From the NCBI RefSeq assembly GCF_900291015.1, contig NZ_OLKL01000047.1:1-64000 (forward strand): a DNA stretch of 64,000 nucleotides, read 5' to 3'. This document shows, piece by piece, positions 34,236 through 42,945 of this stretch. How positions within the stretch are numbered: position 1 is the stretch's first letter; each line of letters begins with the position of its first letter. The position numbers and the translations under genes are program-made. The notes beneath the pieces are model-generated. The model ran no database searches. It was not told the origin of the DNA and saw only the letters and a list, made by a program, of their open reading frames with translations. The stretch is from Pseudomonas persica. Lineage in GTDB: Bacteria; Pseudomonadota; Gammaproteobacteria; Pseudomonadales; Pseudomonadaceae.

Positions 34236-37172
34236 ATGTACAAAGGATTGACTCGCGCCGCTGGCGCACTGCTGGCCCTCGTAGCCCTCTACAGCCTTCT
34301 CGGCTTTCTCATACTCCCCGGTGTCGCGCTGCGCATCGCCAACCAGCAGTTGGCCCAGTACGCAACCGTGCCTGCCCACCTCGAACGGATCGAGCTCAAC
34401 CCCTTCAGCCTCGAGCTGACGCTGTGGGGCCTGCAGATCGGCGAGCCGGGCAAGGAGCAGGTCGGCTTCGACCGGCTATACGCCAACCTCTCGCTCGACA
34501 GCCTGTGGAGCGGCGCCCTGCACCTGGACGCAGTAGAACTGGTCAAGCCACGCAACGAAGTGCTGTTCGCCAAGGACGGTACCCTCAACCTGACCCGCCT
34601 GTTCAAGTTGCCCCCAAGCGAAGCCAAGCCCGACGAGCCGCCCAGCGACCCGTTCCCCCTGCGTATCGGCAGCATCAAGCTCAGCGAGGGCTACCTGCAC
34701 TTCGAGGACCTGCGTCCGAGCGAGCCGATCGAGTTCCTCTACGACAACATGAACCTGGAGCTGAAAAACCTCAGCACCTTGCCCAACGACAATGCCGACA
34801 TGACCCTGGTGGCCATCGGCCCCAACGGCGGGCGCATCGACTGGAAAGGCACCCTGAGCCTGGCGCCGATCGCCTCCGAGGGCACACTGAAGATCACCGA
34901 CAGCAAGATGAAGGCGTTCTGGCCCTATGTACGCGATGCCGTGCCACTGGTGCTCGAAGAGGGGGTAGTCAGCCTCGATACCCATTACAAGCTCAACCTC
35001 GCCAAGCAGACCGAACTGTTGCTGGACAACGCTTCGCTGCGCATCGCGCCGTTCGCCATCAAGGCGCCGGATGGCCGCCCGTTGGCACGCCTGGCCAGCC
35101 TGGAGGTGAGCGAAACCTCGGTCGACCTGGTCAAGCAGTTGGTCACCGTGGGCAAGATCCGCAGTGAAAAACTGGAAACCTGGGCCGCGCTGGAAAAGGA
35201 CGGCCAGCTCGACTGGCAGAAGCTGTTCGCCAGCCAGCCGGCCAAGACCACGCCGAAAGAAAAGGCCGAGCCCGCCGCCGCCGAGCCCACGCCCGAACAG
35301 CAAGCCGCCAAGGCGCCGAGCAAGCCCTGGCAGGTGCTGCTCAAGGACGTGCAACTGCGTAACTACCTGGTGCACCTGGCAGACCGTACCCAGAAAGAGC
35401 CGGTGGCCCTCGACGTCGGCCAGCTCAACGCCGACCTGCAAGGTTTCGACAGCCTCAACCAGTCGCCCTTCACCCTCAAGCTCGATACCGGCGTGGGTAG
35501 GCAAGGCAAACTGCAGGCATCCGGCCAGGTCAACCTGGCGCCCATCTGGGCCAAGCTGGACGTCAGCAGCCGCGACATCGACCTGCGCGTGGCCCAGGCC
35601 TATATCAGCCCGTTCATCCTGCTGGAGCTGCGCAGCGGCATGTTCGCAAGCGACCTCAAGGTCGACCTGAAGAACACCGCACCGCTGGCCTTCAGCGTCA
35701 CCGGCAAGGCACAGGTCAGCCAGCTGCATACCCTGGACACCATCAAGAGCCGTGACTTCGTCAAATGGCAGCAGGTGAACGTCGACGGCCTGTCCTACAT
35801 GCACGGCGATGCGCTGTCGATCGACAAGGTGACCCTGCTGCAGCCCTATGCGCGCTTCATCATCAATGAAGACCGCACCACCAACATCAATGACCTGCTG
35901 ATCCCACAGCCGGCCGGCGCCCCGGCGACCAGCCAGGCCAAGCCGGCCGCAGCCAGCAACGACAAGCCACTGGGTATCCACATCGGCCAGATCGACATCA
36001 ACGACGGCTCGGCCAACTTCGCCGACCTGTCCCTTACCCCCAATTTCGCCACCGCCATCCAGCAGCTCAACGGCCAGATCGGCACCATCGACAACCGCAA
36101 GCCGGTGCCGGCCAAGGTCGACGTCAAGGGCAAGGTCGACCGCTACGCGCCGGTCACCATCAAAGGCGCCCTCAACCCGTTCAACCCGCTGGCCAGCCTG
36201 GACATCGCCACCAGCTTCAAGCGGGTCGAGCTGACCACACTGACGCCCTACTCCGGCAAATTCGCCGGTTTCCGTATCCGCAAGGGTCGGCTCAACCTAG
36301 ACCTGCACTACCTGATCACCAATGGCCAGCTGAAGGCCGAGAACAAGGTGGTGGTGGAGCAGCTGCAGTTGGGCGAGAAGGTCGACAGCCCGGACGCAGT
36401 GGACCTGCCGATCCGCCTGGCAGTGGCGCTGCTGAAGGATACCGAAGGCAAGATCTCGATCGAGCTGCCAGTGTCCGGCGACCTCAACAACCCGCAGTTC
36501 AGCGTGATGCCAATCGTCTGGCAAACACTGCGCAACCTGGTGTTGCGTGCGGCGCAGGCGCCGTTCAAGTTCATTGGCGGGCTGGTTGCCGGCGGTGGCT
36601 CGGAAGATCTGGGCAACGTGGCCTTCGCCCCGGGCTCCAGCGAGCTCAGTGGCGACGCCCAGGCATCGCTGGACAAGCTGGCCTCGGCCCTGAAAGAGCG
36701 CCCGGAACTGCGCCTGGAAATCGAAGGCACCAGCGCCCAGGCCAGCGATGGCCCGCTGATCGCCCAGCAGCGCCTGGAGCGTGAGTACCAGGCCACCTGG
36801 TACAAGATCCTGCAGCGTCGCGGTGACAAGGTGCCGGCCAATGCCTCGATGCTGGTCGTCGACGACAGCGACAAACCGGCGATGCTCGAAGGCATCTACC
36901 GTAACCGTCTGAAACAGCAACCGCCTGCCGAATGGGAGCAACTTGGCCGTGACGAGCGCACCGCCAAGCTGCGCGAGGCGGTGATCAAATCCTGGGCCGA
37001 GAGTACCGCGCTACTGCGCACACTGGGCCAGGAGCGGGCCAGCAGCATCAAGGATTACCTGGTGGACAAGGGCCAGCTGGAAGATGACCGGGTGTACTTC
37101 ATCGATACCAACCTGGGTCAGGCCGAGAGCGATGGGCGGGTGGTGACGCCGATGCATCTGGATGCCGAGTAA
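34236..37172 (+). CDS. Large DUF748 (AsmA-like) envelope protein
   Basis: A 978-residue protein with an N-terminal uncleaved signal anchor (LLALVALYSLLGFLILPGVAL) and repeated AsmA/TAM-like beta-groove domains (DUF748) typical of inter-membrane lipid transfer proteins such as YhdP and TamB. Low-complexity Pro/Ala/Lys linkers lie near residues 325-365 and 550-580. The C-terminal part contains an OmpA-like-looking stretch (LGNVAFAPGSSELS then LDKLASALKERPELRLEIEG). Function is inferred from the family: phospholipid or other lipid movement between membranes. Neighbour genes give no hint. Confidence 0.8.
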   Translation: MYKGLTRAAGALLALVALYSLLGFLILPGVALRIANQQLAQYATVPAHLERIELNPFSLELTLWGLQIGEPGKEQVGFDRLYANLSLDSLWSGALHLDAVELVKPRNEVLFAKDGTLNLTRLFKLPPSEAKPDEPPSDPFPLRIGSIKLSEGYLHFEDLRPSEPIEFLYDNMNLELKNLSTLPNDNADMTLVAIGPNGGRIDWKGTLSLAPIASEGTLKITDSKMKAFWPYVRDAVPLVLEEGVVSLDTHYKLNLAKQTELLLDNASLRIAPFAIKAPDGRPLARLASLEVSETSVDLVKQLVTVGKIRSEKLETWAALEKDGQLDWQKLFASQPAKTTPKEKAEPAAAEPTPEQQAAKAPSKPWQVLLKDVQLRNYLVHLADRTQKEPVALDVGQLNADLQGFDSLNQSPFTLKLDTGVGRQGKLQASGQVNLAPIWAKLDVSSRDIDLRVAQAYISPFILLELRSGMFASDLKVDLKNTAPLAFSVTGKAQVSQLHTLDTIKSRDFVKWQQVNVDGLSYMHGDALSIDKVTLLQPYARFIINEDRTTNINDLLIPQPAGAPATSQAKPAAASNDKPLGIHIGQIDINDGSANFADLSLTPNFATAIQQLNGQIGTIDNRKPVPAKVDVKGKVDRYAPVTIKGALNPFNPLASLDIATSFKRVELTTLTPYSGKFAGFRIRKGRLNLDLHYLITNGQLKAENKVVVEQLQLGEKVDSPDAVDLPIRLAVALLKDTEGKISIELPVSGDLNNPQFSVMPIVWQTLRNLVLRAAQAPFKFIGGLVAGGGSEDLGNVAFAPGSSELSGDAQASLDKLASALKERPELRLEIEGTSAQASDGPLIAQQRLEREYQATWYKILQRRGDKVPANASMLVVDDSDKPAMLEGIYRNRLKQQPPAEWEQLGRDERTAKLREAVIKSWAESTALLRTLGQERASSIKDYLVDKGQLEDDRVYFIDTNLGQAESDGRVVTPMHLDAE

Positions 37173-37189
37173 GCTCTACTGGCAGGTCT

Positions 37190-37272
37190 GGCCTCTTCGC
37201 GGGTAAACCCGCTCCCACAGGTACTGCGCGGGCCTGTAGGCGCGGGTTTACCCGCGAAGAGGCCGGTACAGG
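37190..37272. repeat. REP inverted pair after the DUF748 gene
   Basis: Two units, TTCGCGGGTAAACCCGCTCC (about 37196) and GCGGGTTTACCCGCGAAG (about 37243), in opposite orientation with a short spacer. They end three bases before the convergent VOC gene. Confidence 0.88.
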
Positions 37273-37274
37273 CT

Positions 37275-37688
37275 TCAGACCAACCGCTGCCCCGACACCG
37301 CCGGGTGATACAGCGGCTGCACCTTGTTCCCAGCCGGGTCCAACAGGTGGAAGCTACGCGCCCCGTCACCATGGTTGAACGGCCGATCCAGCAAGGTCAC
37401 ACCGTGGGCCTTGAAGTACTGGTACCAGGCCTCCAGCTCCTCCACGCTATCGACGATGAACCCATAGTGGTCCAGGGTCTGCAACCCATTGGCGGCCCCT
37501 GCCCCGCGCCCCAGCGACAGGTTGTCATTACCACAAGTGAGATACACCAAGTCTTCGTTGGCGCGGTTCAACACTTCCATGCCCAGCACATCGACGTAGA
37601 AGCGTTCGCACTCCTCCAGGTTGGGCACCAACAAGGCAATATGGCGCAGGCCGTTCAGGCGGCCAGGGCGTGCAGGCAATTCGGACAT
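37275..37688 (-). CDS. VOC-family (glyoxalase/dioxygenase-like) protein
   Basis: A 137-residue single-domain vicinal-oxygen-chelate protein, with the paired beta-alpha-beta-beta-beta modules seen in GLRHIALLVPNLEECERFYVDV (partial: GLRHIALLVPNL) and DHYGFIVDSVEELEAW. The histidine/glutamate metal sites (LRHIAL..., LDHYGF..., and the C-terminal acidic site) are of the family type. Activity cannot be told from sequence: glyoxalase, dioxygenase or resistance proteins share the fold. It is divergent from the ABM gene. Confidence 0.85.
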   Translation of the reverse strand: MSELPARPGRLNGLRHIALLVPNLEECERFYVDVLGMEVLNRANEDLVYLTCGNDNLSLGRGAGAANGLQTLDHYGFIVDSVEELEAWYQYFKAHGVTLLDRPFNHGDGARSFHLLDPAGNKVQPLYHPAVSGQRLV

Positions 37689-37705
37689 TGGCGAGACTCC
37701 ATTTC

Positions 37706-37713
37706 TGTATACA
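37706..37713. promoter_or_regulatory. Palindromic TGTATACA between divergent VOC and ABM genes
   Basis: The perfect 8-bp palindrome TGTATACA, extended as CTGTATACAATT, sits in the 60-base gap between divergent genes. TGTATAC-type palindromes are typical operators of GntR/FadR-like regulators, and the TATACA also resembles a -10 element. No regulator gene is adjacent. Confidence 0.35.
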
Positions 37714-37748
37714 ATTCACAAATGAATTTAAAACAAAAGGAGAGCCTT

Positions 37749-38051
37749 GTGTATAGCCTGTTCATCAAGACCCGAGTGAAGCCCGGTTGCGCCGAGGATT
37801 TTCTGATCGCGATCAAGGTCAATGCCGCTGCTTCCGTCGCCAGCGAACCTGGCTGCCTGGTGTTCGATGTGTCGCAGGACCGGCTCGACCCGGAGGTGAT
37901 CTACCTGTACGAGATCTACCGTGATGATGCGGCGTATGAAGCGCATACGCAGACTGCGCATTTCCGCGACAGCCGGCCGCTGGTCGAGCCCTTGATCCTT
38001 GAGCAGGAATGCTTCGAGAGTGATGTGATTGCGCGTAATCCGGTGTATTAA
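37749..38051 (+). CDS. Antibiotic biosynthesis monooxygenase (ABM)-domain protein
   Basis: A 100-residue dimeric alpha-beta ABM-fold protein (SLFIKTRVKPGCAEDFL, then YLYEIYRDDAAYEAHTQTAHF). ABM proteins include quinol monooxygenases (YgiN-like) and catabolic helpers; the name does not imply antibiotic synthesis. The GTG at 37749 has AAAGGAGAG seven bases upstream and is favoured over the ATG at 37722, which would overlap the promoter region. The divergent VOC gene is a likely functional partner. Confidence 0.82.
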   Translation: MYSLFIKTRVKPGCAEDFLIAIKVNAAASVASEPGCLVFDVSQDRLDPEVIYLYEIYRDDAAYEAHTQTAHFRDSRPLVEPLILEQECFESDVIARNPVY

Positions 38052-38057
38052 ACAAAA

Positions 38058-38078
38058 AGGGGCCGCCTTGCGGCCCCT
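38058..38078 (-). terminator. Terminator between ABM and BON genes
   Basis: AGGGGCCGC-CTT-GCGGCCCCT hairpin with five A on its low-coordinate side (a T-run for the minus strand). It ends the minus-strand BON transcript; the plus strand lacks a good T-run. Confidence 0.85.
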
Positions 38079-38121
38079 GACTGAATAGATGGCCAAATCC
38101 GTTTGGCCGACGAGACATTCC

Positions 38122-38472
38122 TTATTCGGCCTTCAGGCCATCAGCCGACACGGCCTGCACGCCCTTGATCTTCTTGGCGATGGCAATGGCCGCCTCTTTC
38201 TGTGCTGCGGTCACCGCCGTATCAGAGGACAGCGACACGACACCCTTGTTGGTTTCGACCTTGATATCGCCACCAGGCACACCTTTCTCGGTCATCAGGT
38301 CAGCCTTTACCTTGGTAGTGATCCAGGTATCGGAGGCCGCTTCCTTGGTCTTGGTCACCTCACCGGCCGCCAGCGTCATCGGGGCCTGGGTGGACTGCTG
38401 GGCGAATGCCGCGTTAGCCATGGTCAGGGTCAGAGCGGTAGCAGTAGCGGCAGCAATGGCGAACTTCTTCAT
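38122..38472 (-). CDS. Periplasmic BON-domain protein
   Basis: A 116-residue protein with a signal peptide cleaved after AFA (about residue 24) and one BON domain (TWITTKVKADLMTEKGVPGG, then IKVETNKGVVSLSSD). BON domains bind phospholipid or aid envelope stability (as in OsmY/DolP). With only one BON domain it is shorter than OsmY. AGGAGT lies eight bases upstream of the ATG. It has its own terminator on the minus strand. Confidence 0.88.
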   Translation of the reverse strand: MKKFAIAAATATALTLTMANAAFAQQSTQAPMTLAAGEVTKTKEAASDTWITTKVKADLMTEKGVPGGDIKVETNKGVVSLSSDTAVTAAQKEAAIAIAKKIKGVQAVSADGLKAE

Positions 38473-38694
38473 AGGGGTCACTCCTGTTTTTCGAAAGGTC
38501 TGCGCCGTATTTCCTGGCGACAGGTATGAGGATAGTTGCATGCGCTATGCCAGTTATTCTGCTCAGGCTGTTTCATTAGAAATCAACTACTTAGCGAATA
38601 GCCCGCCTGCCCGCAGTCGTGCATTTTGCAATCCGCACGATAAACCTGCATGCAAGATGCAAGTCCGCAAAAGGTTCCCTTTCGCCCCATGAAA

Positions 38695-38716
38695 AAAGGG
38701 CCCCGAAGGGCCCTTT
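38695..38716 (-). terminator. Intrinsic terminator after pnp
   Basis: GGGCCC-CGAA-GGGCCC hairpin with flanking A and T runs, 20 bases past the pnp stop. It ends the rpsO-pnp transcript. Confidence 0.88.
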
Positions 38717-38735
38717 CCTGTTGCCTGGCAGTCGC

Positions 38736-40841
38736 TTAGACGCCCGAGGCCTTGGCCGCGGCAACGTCCTTGATCGACAGCTTGATACGGCCGCGGTTGT
38801 CCACGTCCAGTACCAGTACTTCAACTTCCTGGCCTTCCTTGAGGATGTCGGTAACTTTCTCGACGCGAGCATCGCTCAGCATGGAGATGTGCACCAGGCC
38901 GTCCTTGCCAGGCAGGATGTTGACGAAAGCACCGAAGTCGACGATGCGCTCGACCTTGCCGACGTAGATCTTGCCGATCTCGGCCTCGGCAGTGATACCC
39001 AGGATGCGCTGCTTGGCAGCCTCTGCCGCTTCCTTGGTTTCGCCGAAGATCTTGATCGAACCGTCGTCTTCGATGTCGATCGAAGCCTTGGTTTCTTCGC
39101 AGATGGCGCGAATGGTGGCGCCGCCTTTACCGATGACGTCACGGATCTTGTCGGTGTCGATCTTCATCGCGATCATGGTCGGAGCGTTGGCCGACAGCTC
39201 GCTACGCGACTGGGCGATGATCTGGTTCATCTGGCCGAGGATGTTCAGGCGCGCTTCCAGGGCCTGGCCCAGGGCGATTTCCATGATCTCTTCGGTGATG
39301 CCGTTGATCTTGATGTCCATCTGCAGCGCGGTAACACCCTTGGCGGTACCGGCTACCTTGAAGTCCATGTCGCCCAGGTGGTCTTCGTCACCCAGGATGT
39401 CGGTCAGGACAGCGAACTTGTCACCTTCCTTGACCAGGCCCATGGCGATACCGGCAACCGGTGCCTTCATCGGTACACCGGCGTCCATCAAGGCCAGGGA
39501 AGCACCGCAGACCGAAGCCATGGAGCTGGAACCGTTGGACTCGGTGATTTCCGAAACCACGCGGATGGTGTACGGGAATTCGCTGTCGCTCGGCAGCATC
39601 GCCTGTACGCCACGACGGGCCAGGCGGCCGTGGCCGATTTCACGACGACCGGCGCCGCCCATGCGGCCGCACTCACCCACCGAGAACGGCGGGAAGTTGT
39701 AGTGCAGCATGAACGGGTCTTTCTTCTCGCCTTCCAGGGTGTCCAGCAGCTGGGCGTCACGGGCAGTACCCAGGGTCGCGACGACCAGGGCCTGGGTTTC
39801 GCCACGGGTGAACAGTGCCGAACCATGGGTCTTCGGCAGTACGCCGACTTCGATGTTCAGCGGGCGCACGGTGCGGGTGTCACGGCCGTCGATACGCGGC
39901 TTGCCGTTGACGATGTTCTCGCGGACGGTGCGGTATTCCAGCTCGCCGAAGATTTCCTTGATGGCGCTGGCGGACGGGCAGGTCTCTTCGTTGCTCAGAC
40001 GGGCAACAGCCTCGTCACGCAGCTGGCCCAGGCGGTTGTAGCGGTCAGCCTTCTGGGTGATGGTGTAGGCCTGCGAAACGGCTTCGCCGAACTCGCCACG
40101 CACCAGGTTCATCAGCTCGACGTTGGCCGGGGCTGGCTGCCAGTCCCAGGTCGGCTTGCCGGCTTCGGCGGCCAGTTCCTTGACGGCCTGGATCACGGCC
40201 TGGAATTCGTCGTGGGCGAACAGTACGGCGCCCAGCATCTGGTCTTCGGTCAGCTCTTTGGCTTCCGATTCAACCATCAGTACAGCCGATTCGGTACCGG
40301 CAACGACCATGTCCAGGCTCGAGGCAGCCAGTTGCTCGTAGGTCGGGTTCAGCAGGTAGCCGGTGCTTTCGTGGAAGGCAACGCGAGCGGCGCCGATCGG
40401 GCCTTCGAACGGAATGCCGGAAATGGCCAGGGCAGCCGAGGTACCGATCATCGCAGCGATGTCCGGGTCGGTCTTCTTGCTGGTGGAAACCACGGTGCAG
40501 ACGACCTGCACTTCGTTCATGAAGCCTTCCGGGAACAGCGGACGGATCGGACGGTCGATCAGGCGCGAGGTCAGGGTCTCTTTCTCGGAAGGACGGCCTT
40601 CACGCTTGAAGAAGCCACCCGGGATCTTGCCGGCGGCGTAGGTCTTTTCCTGGTAGTGAACCGACAGCGGGAAGAAACCCTTGCCTGGATCAGCCTGTTT
40701 GGCGCCTACCACAGTCACCAGCACGGTGACGTCGTTGTCGACGGTAACCAGCACGGCGCCGGTTGCCTGACGGGCAATACGGCCCGTTTCGAGAGTGACG
40801 GTCGATTGACCGAACTGGAAAGTCTTGATTACCGGGTTCAC
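38736..40841 (-). CDS. pnp: Polyribonucleotide nucleotidyltransferase (PNPase)
   Basis: Phosphorolytic 3'-5' exoribonuclease and degradosome component. The 701-residue protein has two RNase PH domains (the second with GETQALVVATLG and the conserved EITESNGSSSMASV), a KH domain (KIRDVIGKGGATIRAI) and a C-terminal S1 domain (VGKVERIVDFGAFVNILPG). It follows rpsO with hairpins between. In E. coli PNPase represses its own mRNA after RNase III cuts an upstream hairpin; the large hairpin at 41013-41066 makes this likely here. Confidence 0.98.
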   Translation of the reverse strand: MNPVIKTFQFGQSTVTLETGRIARQATGAVLVTVDNDVTVLVTVVGAKQADPGKGFFPLSVHYQEKTYAAGKIPGGFFKREGRPSEKETLTSRLIDRPIRPLFPEGFMNEVQVVCTVVSTSKKTDPDIAAMIGTSAALAISGIPFEGPIGAARVAFHESTGYLLNPTYEQLAASSLDMVVAGTESAVLMVESEAKELTEDQMLGAVLFAHDEFQAVIQAVKELAAEAGKPTWDWQPAPANVELMNLVRGEFGEAVSQAYTITQKADRYNRLGQLRDEAVARLSNEETCPSASAIKEIFGELEYRTVRENIVNGKPRIDGRDTRTVRPLNIEVGVLPKTHGSALFTRGETQALVVATLGTARDAQLLDTLEGEKKDPFMLHYNFPPFSVGECGRMGGAGRREIGHGRLARRGVQAMLPSDSEFPYTIRVVSEITESNGSSSMASVCGASLALMDAGVPMKAPVAGIAMGLVKEGDKFAVLTDILGDEDHLGDMDFKVAGTAKGVTALQMDIKINGITEEIMEIALGQALEARLNILGQMNQIIAQSRSELSANAPTMIAMKIDTDKIRDVIGKGGATIRAICEETKASIDIEDDGSIKIFGETKEAAEAAKQRILGITAEAEIGKIYVGKVERIVDFGAFVNILPGKDGLVHISMLSDARVEKVTDILKEGQEVEVLVLDVDNRGRIKLSIKDVAAAKASGV

Positions 40842-40940
40842 GGTTTCCTACCTTTTTCAGTGGCTCTGGGGGGAACTGGTTTCTTGCGAATTCTTGGGCA
40901 GAACGGGGAATCGGCCCCGTTGACCGTCCAGATACAACAC

Positions 40941-41000
40941 GAGGCTGGGAGCCTGGCACCAAGCGGAAAATCCGCTCAGCATTGCCAGGCTGCCAACCTC
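40941..41000 (-). other. Structured leader hairpin upstream of pnp
   Basis: Nested pairs GAGG/CCTC (40941-40944 and 40997-41000), GCCTGGC/GCCAGGC (40951-40957 and 40984-40990) and AGCGGA/TCCGCT (40962-40967 and 40971-40976) give a long, mostly paired structure. A smaller ACGGGG/CCCCGT hairpin lies nearer pnp (about 40899-40921). Confidence 0.75.
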
Positions 41001-41012
41001 GGAGATACGCGT

Positions 41013-41066
41013 GGCGTGTCCAACGGCAGCGCTGCAAAACAGCCCTGCCGAAGCCTGCGACACGCC
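41013..41066 (-). other. Long rpsO-pnp intercistronic hairpin (candidate RNase III site)
   Basis: On the minus strand GGCGTGTC pairs with GACACGCC (outer 8 bp), and inside it CGGCAG-G-GCTG pairs with CAGC-G-CTGCCG around a TTTTG loop, a near-complete dyad of 54 bases. It matches the place where E. coli has the RNase III-processed pnp leader hairpin. Confidence 0.8.
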
Positions 41067-41091
41067 ATGCACACCACTGGTCAGGCCGCTA

Positions 41092-41361
41092 TTAGCGACG
41101 CAGACCCAGGCGACCGATCAGGGCGCTGTAACGAGTGGTGTCTTTGCCCTTCAGGTAGTCCAGCAGCTTACGACGCTGGTTGACCATACGGATCAGACCA
41201 CGACGGGAGTGGTGGTCTTTGTCGTTGGCCTTGAAGTGGCCTTGCAGCTTGTTGATGTTGGCGGTCAGCAGAGCAACCTGCACTTCCGGGCTACCGGTAT
41301 CGCCGGCGGCTTGCTGGTATTCGGCAACGATCTGAGCTTTTTCTTCAACGCTGAGGGCCAT
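41092..41361 (-). CDS. rpsO: 30S ribosomal protein S15
   Basis: The 89-residue S15 binds 16S rRNA helices 20-22 and nucleates the platform; in E. coli it also represses its own translation. Conserved features include the N-terminal MALSVEEKAQIV and the RRGLIRMVNQRRKLLDYLK helix. A short GC palindrome CCCGCATGCGGG lies upstream at 41384-41395, possibly part of a self-regulation leader. It is co-transcribed with pnp and follows truB. Confidence 0.98.
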   Translation of the reverse strand: MALSVEEKAQIVAEYQQAAGDTGSPEVQVALLTANINKLQGHFKANDKDHHSRRGLIRMVNQRRKLLDYLKGKDTTRYSALIGRLGLRR

Positions 41362-41508
41362 GTGGCTTCTCCTGATAACGGATCCCGCATGCGGGGTCCA
41401 ATAGGCCAGGGACTAATCCCTGTATTAATAAAAAAGGTGTGACCGTGCCTACTGACAGCCACCCTTGATGCCGTGGAGTCTGGCAATTGCCTGGCCCCAC
41501 GGTTTCGG

Positions 41509-42426
41509 TCATTCCGACCGAATCAGCCGACGCGGCGCAATGCGCCCGTCTTCGCTCACTTCACCGATACCGATGAAGCGTGCATTGTGATCCTGTACCC
41601 GGACCATGCCAAATTGTGGCGCGTCCGGCGCGCGTACCGCCTGCCCATGCAGCCAGTAGAACGCACTGTGCTCGGACAGGCACACCAGCGGCCAGTCCTG
41701 CAGGCCGCTGTCAGAGGGCATCAGGAAGCGGTCGAGCGCTTCGTTGCCGCCTTCGGCGTGGGCCTGTTCGAGTTCCTCGAGGGTGACCGTCTGTGCCAGC
41801 GCGAAGGGCCCGGCCTGGGTCCTGCGCAGCTCGGCGACATAGGCGCCGCAGCCAAGGGCCTCGCCAATATCCTCCACCAGGGTGCGGATATAGGTGCCTT
41901 TGCTGCATCCTACGCTCAACCGTGCACGGGTGCCTTCGCACTCGAGCAACTCCAAGCGGCCAATAGTAACAGAACGCGCCTCACGCTCCACTACCTCTCC
42001 TGCACGTGCCAGCTTGTACAGCGGTTGGCCGTCACGCTTGAGCGCCGAGTACATCGGCGGAATCTGGCTGATCTGACCACGAAAACGTGGCAGCAGGGCT
42101 TCGATGTCGGCGCGACCAACGGTCACCTCGCGGGTCTGCAGCACCTCACCTTCGGCATCGCCGGTGTTGGTAGTCTGCCCCATCTGCATGACTGTTTCGT
42201 AGCCCTTGTCGGAATCGAGCAGGTACTGCGAAAACTTGGTCGCTTCGCCAAAGCACAGCGGCAGCACGCCGGTTGCCAGCGGGTCGAGGCTGCCGGTATG
42301 GCCAGCCTTTTCCGCATTGAGCAACCAGCGCACCTTTTGCAGGGCGGCATTGGAGGTGAAGCCCAGCGGCTTGTCGAGCAGGATGATGCCGCTGACATTG
42401 CGGCGGATACGTTTGACCTGGGCCAC
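41509..42426 (-). CDS. truB: tRNA pseudouridine(55) synthase
   Basis: TruB makes the universal pseudouridine 55 in tRNA. The 305-residue protein has the catalytic aspartate in HTGSLDPLATGVL, the KPLGFTSN motif I and a C-terminal PUA-type domain. It starts three bases after the rbfA stop, and the infB-rbfA-truB-rpsO order is the classic nusA operon arrangement. Confidence 0.97.
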   Translation of the reverse strand: MAQVKRIRRNVSGIILLDKPLGFTSNAALQKVRWLLNAEKAGHTGSLDPLATGVLPLCFGEATKFSQYLLDSDKGYETVMQMGQTTNTGDAEGEVLQTREVTVGRADIEALLPRFRGQISQIPPMYSALKRDGQPLYKLARAGEVVEREARSVTIGRLELLECEGTRARLSVGCSKGTYIRTLVEDIGEALGCGAYVAELRRTQAGPFALAQTVTLEELEQAHAEGGNEALDRFLMPSDSGLQDWPLVCLSEHSAFYWLHGQAVRAPDAPQFGMVRVQDHNARFIGIGEVSEDGRIAPRRLIRSE

Positions 42427-42429
42427 CGC

Positions 42430-42828
42430 TTACTCCTCGGCGTCCGGCTTGTCGGCATCCTTGTGCAGGCGGTCTTCGGCCACTGCACGCTCGATCAGCG
42501 CCGACAGGTGTACACCGCGGCTGACACTTTCATCGAAGTGGAAGTGCAGTTGCGGCACGCTGCGCAGCTGCATCGAGCGCCCCAGGTGCAAACGCAGGAA
42601 GCTTGCGGCGCTGTTCAGAGCCTTCAGCGACTGCTGAACGGCGTCCGGGGTTTCCTCGCCCATGACGGTGATGAACACCTTGGCATGACCCAGGTCACGG
42701 CTAACGTCGACGGCAGTGATGGTAACCAGACCGACACGCGGGTCTTTGACTTCGCGACGGATCAGCTCGGCCAGCTCGCGCTGCATCTGATCGCCGATAC
42801 GTTGGGTACGGCTATATTCTTTGGCCAT
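42430..42828 (-). CDS. rbfA: Ribosome-binding factor A
   Basis: RbfA is a late 30S maturation and cold-adaptation factor. The 132-residue protein has the KH-like fold core (RIGDQMQRELAELIRREVKD, then VTITAVDVSRDLGHAKVFITV). The C-terminal acidic tail (DKPDAEE) is normal. The ATG at 42828 is preferred over the upstream in-frame ATG at 42873 because MAKEYSRTQRIG is the usual N-terminus. Confidence 0.95.
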   Translation of the reverse strand: MAKEYSRTQRIGDQMQRELAELIRREVKDPRVGLVTITAVDVSRDLGHAKVFITVMGEETPDAVQQSLKALNSAASFLRLHLGRSMQLRSVPQLHFHFDESVSRGVHLSALIERAVAEDRLHKDADKPDAEE

Positions 42829-42857
42829 TCTTGCTACCTGTAACTTAAAGCGGCAAA

Positions 42858-42934
42858 CGCCCGGACAGACCAATGGCCTGACCGGGCGCTACCTGAAGAG
42901 GTACCGCAAGCTGCCCTGCAGCGGGCGCTTGCGG
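42858..42934 (-). other. Two hairpins between infB and rbfA
   Basis: The 117-base gap contains CGCCCGG/CCGGGCG (42858-42864 and 42882-42888) and CCGCAAGC/GCTTGCGG (42904-42911 and 42927-42934, with an inner GCCC/GGGC pair). Neither has a T-run, so they may be RNA processing or stability elements rather than terminators. Confidence 0.6.
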
Positions 42935-42945
42935 CTCGCTCGCCC

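Noticed and set aside
38619..41183. An 854-codon plus-strand frame opposite pnp
   Set aside because: Antisense shadow of pnp, with biased composition and no domain.
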